Positions 1 through 6,352 are shown, counted from the first letter of the stretch. The stretch: DNA of 6,352 nt from Candidatus Poribacteria bacterium (GCA_009835515.1 VXXH01000328.1:1-6352); one strand, 5' to 3'. Program-made: numbers and translations. Notes: generated by a model from the letters alone, not told the origin.

Positions 1-3000
1 TGATACATCCCTGCACGCTGATGCCCTAAATCCAAATCCCGCACGACGCGCCCTTTGATGTCGTAGATCGTTAACTTCACATCCGCGGGTTTTGCCAACT
101 GATAGGGTATCCACGTCTCCGGATTGAACGGGTTCGGATAGTTCGCAAGCAGTGCCGTCTCTTTCGGCGTGAGTGCCGCCAAAAGACGTTCAAGGTAGGC
201 TATACCTTCTTGGAATACCAAAGAACCGTCGTCTTCGATTCGCGCAAGTGCTAACCACCCTTCAACGGTTGTCCGGTCAAGGCCTTCTAACTTCGCAATA
301 CGAACCGGGGCAGCAGCATCTGTTGACTCGTCAATATGTTTTGAGACAAGGAGCAGGTCGAGGATATTAATGATACCATCACCGTTAACATCTGCCCGTG
401 GGGATGCTGATGCCGGTTCTCCGAGGTAATGTGACACAGAAACCACATCCACTATGTTAACTTTACCGTCCTGATTTACGTCCCATGGGGGATATTCAGG
501 TGCTGGTGGCTCTACCGTATAAGGTGTAACGTTCCAGAGCAGCACCGTGCCGTCCTCACTCCCGCTTGCGAGTGTGGTGCCATCTGAATTGAACGCTACG
601 CTCCGGACAGTAGCCGTATGTCCTGTGAGTGTGTGCTTGTTTTCGCCTGTTTTGACATCCCACAAAAGCACCGTCCCATCCCCAGTAGCGGTCCCACCCC
701 CAGTAGCGAGCGTGTTGCCATCCGGACTGAACGCTACGGTATAGACCGGCGGGGGTCTATAGTACGTGTCCGTAGAAACTGTGAATGTGTGTTTGATTTC
801 ATCAAAGGCGAGATTCCACAAAGACGCATTTCCTCTATCACCCCCAGCTGCGATTGTTTTTCCATCGGGACTAAACGCTACGCTATAGGCATACAATGGG
901 AGTGTTTGCTTGTTTTCACCTGTTTCGACATCCCACAAATGCACCTCGCCGCCCCTACTCTGTATTCCCCCGGTTGCGATTGTTTTTCCATCCAAACTGA
1001 AGGCTACGCTCCGGACAGGAGACCAGCGATGTGGGAGTGTGTGCGTGCTTTCGCCTGTTTTGACATCCCACAAATGCGCAGCACCGGGTCCGCCACTTGC
1101 GAGTATTTTCCCATCCGGACTAAACGCTACGCTCCAGGCAGGAGACTGATAATGCTCTATGAGTGTTTTCTTTTCTGCACCTGTGTCAACATCCCACAAA
1201 CGCACTGTTTTGTCATTACCTGCAGTAGCGAGTGTATTTCCATCCGGACTAAATGCTACGCCATAGACCAAATACGCATGCCCTGTGAGCGTTTTCTTTG
1301 TTGTTCTTGTGTCAACATCCCACAACCGCACCGTGATGTTATTATCCGTGTGGTCCATCTCCCCGCTTGCAAGGGTTTTCCCATCTGGACTGAACGCTAA
1401 GCTATAGACCGCAAGCGTAGGCCTTGGGAGCGTTTTCTTCTGTGTGCCTGTTTCGACATCCCACAACCGCACTGTGAAGTCCAAATCCACGCTTGCGACT
1501 GTTTTTCCATCCGAACTAAAGGTTACGGTATCGTTCTCTGGATATTCGACATAATATCCCTGAAACGTAGATCCTGTAAGGGTGTGCTTGGTTTCGCCTG
1601 TTTTGATGTCCCACAACCGCACTGTTTCGTCTCTGCTCCCAGTTGCGATTGTTTTTCCATCCGGACTGAACGTTATGCTTCTCACCTCACGCGTATGTCC
1701 TCTGAGTCTGTGCGTGGTTTCGCCGGTGTCAACATCCCACAACCGCACCGTGTTGTCGCTGCCACCCCCTGCGATTGTTTTTCCATCTGGACTAAACGCT
1801 ATGCTACGGATGTTCCCGTTATACCCCGTAAAGACTTTCATTTCTACGCCAAAAGAAACACTCCATAAACGCACCAGGGCCCCCCCATAGGTAGTTGCGA
1901 TTGTTTTTCCATCTGGACTAAACGCTACCCTGTCAACCGAACGTGTTGGAAGGGGATTCTTTTCTGTTCCTGTGTCAACATCCCACAAACGTACCTCGTC
2001 GCGATCATCGGTAGTTGCGAGGGTTTTCCCATCCCGGCTAAATGCTACGTCATAGACCCCACCTATTGTAAGCCTATTCTTTTCTGTTCTTGTGGCAACA
2101 TCCCACAACCGCACCGTGTTGGCCGTACCGTACAAACGATTACCAGTTGCGAGGGTTTTGCCATCCGGACTGAACGCTAAGGTACTGACACCATACCTAT
2201 GCCCTCTGAGTAGGCCTACTGCTTGATAGGTTTTCGCATCATAGAGCCAAACACCGACCCTCCCGGCTGTTGCAAGCAACGTGCCATCCGGTGAATATGC
2301 GATGTGATGTATATTACCTTTACCGAAACGCGCTGTGGCATCCTTCGGTAAATTTAATACGGACGTCCCTTGGGGCGGAGCGGTTGTGGTTGTATGGGTG
2401 GGTCTAACTTTAGACGGGATGGCTACAACAAATGGTTCGATTGGCTGTGTTGAAGCACCCGTAAAACGGATAGGAGCATTTCCTTTTGGGTTATGAACAT
2501 CAAGGTAAAGATAATCATTACGATTTAGATTGGTGGGAAGAGGGAAACCAGTGATTTTTACGTAATTCGATCCCTGAGTATACTGATTACTACCCCCAGA
2601 ACTCTGCACTATAGTCTTGAAATGAGTGTTTAAGAGTTTCAATTCTAAAGGCGGCGCGGTTTGTGGAATCGTGGTCCCTGGTGTTGGGGCTAGGGGGAAT
2701 ACTTCCCCATTATTCCCCCACGAAATTGCAACAGAGAAATCAACATGAGAGCTAGTCGTATTCGGATACCTGTTTTCAGCGTTTAAGTAACCAACACCGA
2801 TAAACTGAGACTGGAGCAAGTCGGGCGTAATTCTAAAACGCTTTGTGGCACCCGGCTGCACCTCGTCGCCGAAGATGATCTTATCCGCTCTGACAAGCCC
2901 TGCACCGTATTCATTATCAGGTGCTTGGGGTATAGGTGATAGGGGTAGTATTATAGGTGTTAGGGTTATCTGTCCGCCTCGTTCTGCGCCACGCACTATT

Positions 3001-4829
3001 GCGGATTTAACCTCGGCAGGACTGAAATTCCACTCACCAGCACTGTTTTTCCCAACAGCATCAAGAATTAACGCTGCGACACCGGAAACATGAGGGGCAG
3101 CGAAACTCGTCCCTGGGGCGAAGCCCCCCTTAGTCTGATAACTCGTCCCATCAGTCAAATAAACTGTACCTGGAGCGACTACTTCCGGTTTAATTAATCC
3201 CGTATCAGAGGGTCCTGCACTGGAATAAGTAGTTATCTTAGAAGTACCTGGAGACACAGCACCCACCGTGATAACTTTCGGACTGTATCCAGGCACACCG
3301 ACGGTCTTTTCGCGATCTGGTGATGTGAATTCAGGAACATATCTGTCTTCTCTGTCTTCGCCGTGCAGCCAAATTTCATACGCTTGAGGGCTTGAAAAAT
3401 TCTGCCCCACTGCTTGAACTTCAACGGTATATGTGTTGTTGACCTGTGCATCAAATTTTACCTCCTCATAAAGTTTTTTTACTCCGTAACTTGTTTCGCC
3501 TTGAGATTTGATCGGGGTGTTAGAAGAACCCGAAACGGCTAAGTCTAAATCGTTAGTTTTGTTATCCCATAGCAGGGTGACCTTAACACTAATGTCTTTA
3601 CTTACTGTAAAGGCATGAGTATTAGTATTGCTTGTGCTATTTATTTGACCACTTGCACGTTGCCTTGCCCAATTACCAGCAGCGTTTACAACAACGATCC
3701 CGTTCTTTTCTACGAGGGTCTCAATTAACTTGCTCATTGGATCATCCGCGCTCCGGCCATATACCCAAGGCTCCCAACTCCTACTAAGATTGATAACGTC
3801 AGCTTGCTGATCGCCAAAATTGATAATATCCGTATCTGTATCAGAAGCCCACTTAAGGGCCTGCATTGCGTCCTTATAATCACCATCGCCGATCGCAAGA
3901 GCATAACCGCGCCTTGCATCAACAAAGCGGACTTCCGGAGCAACCCCAATTTTGTTGTTGTGTAGTGCTCCACCAATAACGCGTGCTACCACAATACCGT
4001 GATCTCGATCCTCTCGCTGGATGGTTGGCCTAATTCCCTGAACTCTACTCCTATCAATCCAGGGATCAATCTTTTTAATCGCTCCATCATGATCCCATGT
4101 CATACCGTTATCAACAACACCAACAAGGACTCCCTTACCCGTAACACCGAGTCCATTCGGAGGCTGTTCATGAACCTTATCCGCTCCGATTTTCTGGACA
4201 TTTTGAGGTAATTGTTGTAAATGTCCTTTACGATCCGGCCATATTTCCGTGATAAACGGCAGTTTTATCAAAGCAGCGATGTTTTTAAGGGGAACGGAAA
4301 CGGCTGCACTGTTAATAATTTCGTACGTATAAGGGACCTCACCCTGCAGCCGGCGAATCGCCGCTATTTCACCTATACCAATAGGCGCGTGAGACCTAAT
4401 GATAACGGAGATGTCCTTTTGTGTGATAAAATCACGAATAATCTCCGAGGCTTTCTGATAGAGTACAGGTTTATTTTCCGGACGTATTGACGGGTTTTGG
4501 CTCGGAGAACCGGCATCCAACGCTGCTCCAAAATAGACGGTGTTGACAATCCTACCGTACTGTTCTCGGAGCAGGAAGTGGATATCCGTTTGCTGTTCTA
4601 ACAGCACAGGACCTCGCAGTTTCCAATAGTCCGATTCAGAAAGTGTGTGCAGGTTTAAACCGCGGTTAATCTCTTCACCCACCACCGCAAACGCGATCTT
4701 ACTGCGTAGAATGTTATCTGTGAGAGGCGGCTCTCCAACTGTAGTTTGTTTAGTGTTTGCTATCTGTAGAGATAACAGTGTGAAAGCGATAATTCCGAAA
4801 CCGAGTATTAACCGATAAGTATTTCTCAT
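1..4829 (-). CDS. Secreted subtilisin-like (S8) protease with two WD40 propellers, dockerin and T9SS-like tail (3' end beyond window)
   Basis: One open frame of at least 1609 codons, checked codon by codon with no stop; the C-terminus lies beyond the left edge. Residues 1-26 form a signal peptide (MRNTY, then a hydrophobic core). About 130-200 resemble an I9 propeptide. The S8 catalytic domain spans about 226-650: Asp240 in VGVVDNG, His277 in DHGIVVA, oxyanion Asn386 in NAAGN and nucleophile Ser575 in GTSFAAPHVSG, so the triad is intact. A beta module (about 403-490, PPC-like, with LLWDNKTNDLDL) is inserted between Asn386 and Ser575. Residues 650-820 are a beta-rich linker of unrecognised family. 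Fourteen WD40 blades fill about 835-1434. A type I dockerin follows with calcium loops starting at Asp1450 (DVNQDGKVNIVD) and Asp1480 (DVNGDGIINILD). From 1562 a FlgD/T9SS-type sorting module begins (ANYPNPFNPETW). Inferred role: extracellular or surface-anchored peptidase with propellers for binding protein partners; the substrate is unknown. The start is fixed by AAGGAG seven bases upstream. It overlaps the preceding acetyltransferase stop by four bases. Confidence 0.93.
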   Translation of the reverse strand, partial: MRNTYRLILGFGIIAFTLLSLQIANTKQTTVGEPPLTDNILRSKIAFAVVGEEINRGLNLHTLSESDYWKLRGPVLLEQQTDIHFLLREQYGRIVNTVYFGAALDAGSPSQNPSIRPENKPVLYQKASEIIRDFITQKDISVIIRSHAPIGIGEIAAIRRLQGEVPYTYEIINSAAVSVPLKNIAALIKLPFITEIWPDRKGHLQQLPQNVQKIGADKVHEQPPNGLGVTGKGVLVGVVDNGMTWDHDGAIKKIDPWIDRSRVQGIRPTIQREDRDHGIVVARVIGGALHNNKIGVAPEVRFVDARRGYALAIGDGDYKDAMQALKWASDTDTDIINFGDQQADVINLSRSWEPWVYGRSADDPMSKLIETLVEKNGIVVVNAAGNWARQRASGQINSTSNTNTHAFTVSKDISVKVTLLWDNKTNDLDLAVSGSSNTPIKSQGETSYGVKKLYEEVKFDAQVNNTYTVEVQAVGQNFSSPQAYEIWLHGEDREDRYVPEFTSPDREKTVGVPGYSPKVITVGAVSPGTSKITTYSSAGPSDTGLIKPEVVAPGTVYLTDGTSYQTKGGFAPGTSFAAPHVSGVAALILDAVGKNSAGEWNFSPAEVKSAIVRGAERGGQITLTPIILPLSPIPQAPDNEYGAGLVRADKIIFGDEVQPGATKRFRITPDLLQSQFIGVGYLNAENRYPNTTSSHVDFSVAISWGNNGEVFPLAPTPGTTIPQTAPPLELKLLNTHFKTIVQSSGGSNQYTQGSNYVKITGFPLPTNLNRNDYLYLDVHNPKGNAPIRFTGASTQPIEPFVVAIPSKVRPTHTTTTAPPQGTSVLNLPKDATARFGKGNIHHIAYSPDGTLLATAGRVGVWLYDAKTYQAVGLLRGHRYGVSTLAFSPDGKTLATGNRLYGTANTVRLWDVATRTEKNRLTIGGVYDVAFSRDGKTLATTDDRDEVRLWDVDTGTEKNPLPTRSVDRVAFSPDGKTIATTYGGALVRLWSVSFGVEMKVFTGYNGNIRSIAFSPDGKTIAGGGSDNTVRLWDVDTGETTHRLRGHTREVRSITFSPDGKTIATGSRDETVRLWDIKTGETKHTLTGSTFQGYYVEYPENDTVTFSSDGKTVASVDLDFTVRLWDVETGTQKKTLPRPTLAVYSLAFSPDGKTLASGEMDHTDNNITVRLWDVDTRTTKKTLTGHAYLVYGVAFSPDGNTLATAGNDKTVRLWDVDTGAEKKTLIEHYQSPAWSVAFSPDGKILASGGPGAAHLWDVKTGESTHTLPHRWSPVRSVAFSLDGKTIATGGIQSRGGEVHLWDVETGENKQTLPLYAYSVAFSPDGKTIAAGGDRGNASLWNLAFDEIKHTFTVSTDTYYRPPPVYTVAFSPDGNTLATGGGTATGDGTVLLWDVKTGENKHTLTGHTATVRSVAFNSDGTTLASGSEDGTVLLWNVTPYTVEPPAPEYPPWDVNQDGKVNIVDVVSVSHYLGEPASASPRADVNGDGIINILDLLLVSKHIDESTDAAAPVRIAKLEGLDRTTVEGWLALARIEDDGSLVFQEGIAYLERLLAALTPKETALLANYPNPFNPETWIPYQLAKPADVKLTIYDIKGRVVRDLDLGHQRAGMY
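532..2336 (-). repeat. Fourteen tandem WD40-repeat units within the protease gene
   Basis: Fourteen units share the core [VIL]AFSPDGKT[LI]A, a variable loop, then VRLWDV and TG or TR followed by a Lys/Thr-rich strand. The Asp codons of the SPDG motif start at 2286, 2163, 2031, 1911, 1785, 1659, 1509, 1383, 1242, 1113, 990, 864, 720 and 582. Spacing is therefore 120 to 150 bases, always a multiple of three. Fourteen blades fit two seven-bladed propellers, with the probable join between the seventh (SPDG near 1509) and eighth (near 1383) units. Blades differ mainly in the loop between SPDG and LWDV and in the inter-blade turn, where longer insertions occur near 1530-1580 and 750-790. Blade 1 is degenerate (VWLYDAKT in place of VRLWDV), as is blade 4 (LWSVSFGVE). 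The propeller count is an inference from repeat number; the repeats themselves are read directly. Confidence 0.93.
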
Positions 4830-5392
4830 GATCTTTCTCCTTCATTATAATCAAAGTCCGTTTTTAGGATACTGCATGCGATGACATCCTCAAAATTTCC
4901 ATCTTTTTTAATATGGTGTCGGAGACACCCCTCAGTGTGCATCCCGATTTTCTCAAGGACGCGTGCCGAAGCAGGGTTCCGTGTATAGTAGTAAGCATAG
5001 ATGCGATTCAATTTCAGCACTTCAAAACCGTAGGCAACCACAGCGCGTGCCGCTTCGGTGGCATACCCCTGGCCCCAATAAGGTTTTCCGAGCCAATAAC
5101 CGAGCTCGCCCTTCTCATGCTTCCGGTCAAGTTGTTCAAGCCCTATGGTGCCGATGAAGTGCTTGTCGGCTATTAACGCAATTGCGAAGTGCACGCCTTT
5201 TCCTTTTTCAAACGCGTCGTGACAGAAACGAAACCATTCTTCAGCCATGCCGTCTTCATAAGGGTAAGGCACAGAAGTTAAGGTTGACGAAACATCACGG
5301 TCACCCGCGGAACGTTGCACATCTGGTGCGTCTTGAAGCGTAAATGACCGTAGGATCAATCTTTCTGTGTGAAGCGTCGGAGCGGTTTTCAT
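4826..5392 (-). CDS. GNAT family N-acetyltransferase, RimJ/RimL type
   Basis: A 188-residue protein, full length for the single-domain RimJ/RimL (Acetyltransf_3) branch. It begins MKTAPTLHTERLILRSF, the typical first strand (TERLxLR) of this branch. The acetyl-CoA pyrophosphate-binding loop is at about 105-113 (YWGQGYATE), preceded by GELGYWLG at 95-102. The later conserved block is TRNPASARVLEKIGM at 137-151, where Asn and Ser usually contact acetyl-CoA, followed by GCLRHH and the last strand DVIACSIL. The family transfers an acetyl group from acetyl-CoA to protein alpha-amino groups or small molecules in the cytoplasm; the substrate cannot be told from sequence. A weak AGGAA lies about ten bases before the start. 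The stop codon overlaps the ATG of the large protease, so the two probably share a transcript. This is a frequently transferred, general-purpose family, so a shared function with the protease should not be assumed. Confidence 0.9.
   Translation of the reverse strand: MKTAPTLHTERLILRSFTLQDAPDVQRSAGDRDVSSTLTSVPYPYEDGMAEEWFRFCHDAFEKGKGVHFAIALIADKHFIGTIGLEQLDRKHEKGELGYWLGKPYWGQGYATEAARAVVAYGFEVLKLNRIYAYYYTRNPASARVLEKIGMHTEGCLRHHIKKDGNFEDVIACSILKTDFDYNEGERS
4837..4842 (-). promoter_or_regulatory. Ribosome binding site of the protease, inside the acetyltransferase gene
   Basis: On the minus strand AAGGAG lies seven bases before the ATG at 4829. It sits in the codons for Asn-Glu-Gly-Glu-Arg at the end of the acetyltransferase. 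With the ATGA stop/start overlap this is the usual arrangement for translational coupling, and it fixes the protease start. Confidence 0.85.
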
Positions 5393-5401
5393 TTTTAGGG
5401 G

Positions 5402-5406
5402 TTCCT
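5402..5406 (-). promoter_or_regulatory. Probable ribosome binding site of the acetyltransferase
   Basis: AGGAA lies about ten bases upstream of the ATG at 5392, slightly far and not a full Shine-Dalgarno match. Two other ATGs just upstream, at 5424 and 5409, are out of frame with the gene and each meets a stop within three or four codons, so they are not alternative starts. Confidence 0.45.
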
Positions 5407-5429
5407 CATGTATTATCCTGACATGAAAG

Positions 5430-5458
5430 ATTATATCTATTAGGACTTACGCAAATTG
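5430..5458 (-). promoter_or_regulatory. Candidate promoter of the acetyltransferase-protease pair, abutting the MITE
   Basis: A perfect minus-strand TATAAT occupies 5430-5435, 37 bases before the acetyltransferase ATG. At 17-base spacing the matching -35 position (5453-5458) reads CAATTT, a poor match. That position falls inside the inserted element, which begins at 5441. The -10 is read directly; that it is a working promoter is inference. Confidence 0.4.
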
Positions 5459-5576
5459 AGCAAATATCGGACATTGAGACGCAAAAAGTAGGAATTTCTG
5501 TCCTTGAAACCCCTAAATCCCCTACCCCCCTTATCAGGGGGGTAGGGGGACTTTAAGAGAGAATGCGTAAGTCCTA
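5441..5576. mobile_element. MITE-like non-autonomous element, 136 bp
   Basis: The ends are perfect 13-base inverted repeats: TAGGACTTACGCA at 5441-5453 and TGCGTAAGTCCTA at 5564-5576. The element is flanked exactly on both sides by the direct repeat TCTAT (5436-5440 and 5577-5581), which looks like a 5-bp target duplication. If instead the outer TA pairs are the duplication, the repeats would be 11 bases (GGACTTACGCA). It has no coding capacity, so it would need a transposase encoded elsewhere. Short elements with similar TAGGACTTACGCA ends are, from memory, common in cyanobacterial intergenic regions; the transposase family that moves this one cannot be decided here. It lies between the acetyltransferase and the upstream membrane-protein gene. 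Confidence 0.8.
5519..5548. repeat. Strong 12-bp hairpin inside the MITE
   Basis: CCCCTACCCCCC (5519-5530) pairs perfectly with GGGGGGTAGGGG (5537-5548) across the six-base loop TTATCA. The stem is almost pure G-C and would form readily in RNA read from either strand. No run of T follows it on either strand, so it is not a standard Rho-independent terminator, although it could slow polymerase or cap RNA ends. Confidence 0.85.
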
Positions 5577-5611
5577 TCTATATCACATTGAAGCTGCGTT
5601 AATCCTTTTTA

Positions 5612-6241
5612 TCAAACTTCCTCTGATGGCACGGACTCAGGTGCTGTGGTAGCAGCTACAGCTGTTGCTAACGTCGTCTCAATCTTTCTGGCATTCGTTG
5701 CGACATCGCCGATCAAACCTGCGTACTCTGCGATGATATAAAGGAATTTCAATGCAAAATACCCTAACAAAAGAAAGAAAGTAGATAGTAGACAGCAAAT
5801 AAGTGCGAGCGACCATTCAAATCCGACAATGAAAATGGCAAGGACAAATAAAACGGATGCCGCCCCACTTAATAGAAGAAAGCAAATTTCACCAGCGAGT
5901 CGGATATAGATACTTGCAATCGGGCCAAATATAAGATGGGATTCTTCACCGAGACTGTTGATTTTATCGGCTCGATGTCGAAGCAGCATGAAAAGGATTA
6001 TGCCGACACTCAGGATCATTGCAGAACATAGCGTGAGTCCAATCATGAAAAACGTATTGGCTTCACTGATTCCATATCCCGAAATAAGTTTCGGCACCGC
6101 TATAAGTACCCCTACTCCAAGCGATAGACTTAACGACAAGGTTAACACTGCACAAATTCGTAGCCATAAGGAAGACATTTTTCGGAAGCTCTCGCCAGAT
6201 TCTAAAGAAACAATCCATTCCACAATTGGACGTAAAAACAT
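5612..6241 (-). CDS. Hypothetical multi-pass membrane protein
   Basis: A 209-residue protein of a family I do not recognise. Hydrophobic stretches at about 26-49, 63-87, 118-140 and 143-169 suggest four membrane helices. There is a short amphipathic N-terminus (MFLRPIVEWIVSLESGESFRKM) with no cleavable signal. Between helices 2 and 3 is a charged loop, LLRHRADKINSLGEESH (about 86-102). The C-terminal 35 residues are polar and alanine/threonine-rich (ATNARKIETTLATAVAATTA), ending in an acidic tail, PSEEV, and could form a helix outside the membrane. I see no catalytic motif. The start is supported by GAGG seven bases upstream of the ATG. The next gene downstream begins 219 bases away across the inserted element, so they are probably separate transcription units. 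The general layout resembles small DUF4282-like membrane proteins, but this is not a firm assignment. Confidence 0.75.
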   Translation of the reverse strand: MFLRPIVEWIVSLESGESFRKMSSLWLRICAVLTLSLSLSLGVGVLIAVPKLISGYGISEANTFFMIGLTLCSAMILSVGIILFMLLRHRADKINSLGEESHLIFGPIASIYIRLAGEICFLLLSGAASVLFVLAIFIVGFEWSLALICCLLSTFFLLLGYFALKFLYIIAEYAGLIGDVATNARKIETTLATAVAATTAPESVPSEEV

Positions 6242-6248
6242 AAAAGCA

Positions 6249-6252
6249 CCTC
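6249..6252 (-). promoter_or_regulatory. Ribosome binding site of the membrane-protein gene
   Basis: On the minus strand AGAGAGGTG ends in CTTTT before the ATG at 6241; the GAGG core is seven bases from the start codon, a normal spacing that supports this start. Confidence 0.65.
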
Positions 6253-6352
6253 TCTAAATCAAATAAGTATTCCGTTTCTCATTTCGTTCCTATACGGAAC
6301 AGCCGTTAGCAATCAGCAAGCGTCGCGAACACAGCGTGTTACTACAGGAGAA
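6253..6352. other. Gene-free region upstream of the membrane protein, with small inverted repeats
   Basis: No supported coding sequence. Two short inverted repeats are visible: GTTCC-TATAC-GGAAC (6286-6300) and AACAC-AGC-GTGTT (6328-6340). A promoter for the leftward gene should lie here, but I find no convincing -35/-10 pair; TATAGG (6289-6294, minus strand) is the only -10-like hexamer. The last bases, CAGGAGAA at 6345-6352 on the plus strand, could be a ribosome binding site for a rightward gene outside the window, but this cannot be tested here. Confidence 0.4.

Noticed and set aside
618..1400. Plus-strand 260-codon frame with periodic CFDIPQ-like words; similar frames at 547-744, 910-1149, 1582-1890 and 1584-1868
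   Set aside because: These are antisense readings of the WD40 repeats. Their periodicity is that of the blades, they lack good ribosome binding sites, and the minus-strand frame has clear protein homology.
532..2336. Possible CRISPR array or minisatellite because of regular repetition
   Set aside because: Units are 120-150 bases, diverged, in frame and encode WD40 blades; there are no identical short repeats with unique spacers.
3233..3976. Minus-strand frames at 3233-3454 and 3734-3976
   Set aside because: They lie in a different frame from the continuous S8 domain, which carries recognisable catalytic motifs across the same bases.
3999..4490. Plus-strand frames at 3999-4211 and 4221-4490
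   Set aside because: Antisense to the propeptide and catalytic Asp/His region of the protease; no family resemblance.
1..4829. Idea that the WD40 protein is a STAND-type or caspase-like cytosolic defence protein
   Set aside because: No NACHT or NB-ARC P-loop lies between the protease and the blades, and the signal peptide, dockerin and sorting tail indicate an extracellular location.
4913..5176. Plus-strand frames at 4913-5176 and 4963-5157
   Set aside because: Antisense to the acetyltransferase, which has clear GNAT motifs.
5519..5548. Rho-independent terminator
   Set aside because: The stem is excellent, but no T-rich run follows on either strand and it lies within a transposable element.
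5958..6257. Plus-strand 99-codon frame
   Set aside because: Antisense to the membrane protein. The minus frame has a ribosome binding site and coherent membrane helices; the plus product shows none.

Overview
The window looks like a fragment of an uncultured marine bacterium. The best guess is a Candidatus Poribacteria or similar sponge-associated or planktonic lineage. This is an inference from style: a tail module reading NYPNPFNPETWIPYQLA, many near-consensus AFSPDGKTLA WD40 blades, and a type I dockerin on the same secreted polypeptide. No rRNA or other marker gene is present to confirm it. All genes supported here lie on the minus strand, so transcription runs from right to left.

Layout, right to left in transcription order. 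(1) 6242-6352 is a short leader region with small inverted repeats and no gene. (2) 5612-6241 encodes a 209-residue protein with about four membrane helices and unknown function. (3) 5393-5611 is an intergenic gap. It holds a 136-bp MITE-like element with perfect 13-bp terminal inverted repeats, a 5-bp target duplication and a very strong internal hairpin. (4) 4826-5392 encodes a RimJ/RimL-type GNAT N-acetyltransferase. (5) 1-4829 is one very large open frame that overlaps the acetyltransferase stop by ATGA and runs off the left edge, with at least 1609 codons. I read the whole frame and found no stop codon in it.

The large protein dominates the window. In order it has a signal peptide, an I9-like propeptide, a subtilisin (S8) catalytic domain with Asp240, His277, Asn386 and Ser575, and a beta-rich linker. 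Fourteen WD40 blades follow, enough for two seven-bladed propellers, then a two-loop type I dockerin and a FlgD/T9SS-like C-terminal sorting module cut by the window edge. A beta domain resembling PPC modules is inserted inside the catalytic domain between Asn386 and Ser575. The architecture indicates a secreted or surface-tethered protease carrying large binding scaffolds.

The acetyltransferase and the protease are probably translated together, because the protease ribosome binding site lies in the last codons of the acetyltransferase. Nothing in the sequence shows a functional link between the two products. I see no tRNA, rRNA, CRISPR array, riboswitch or transposase gene.
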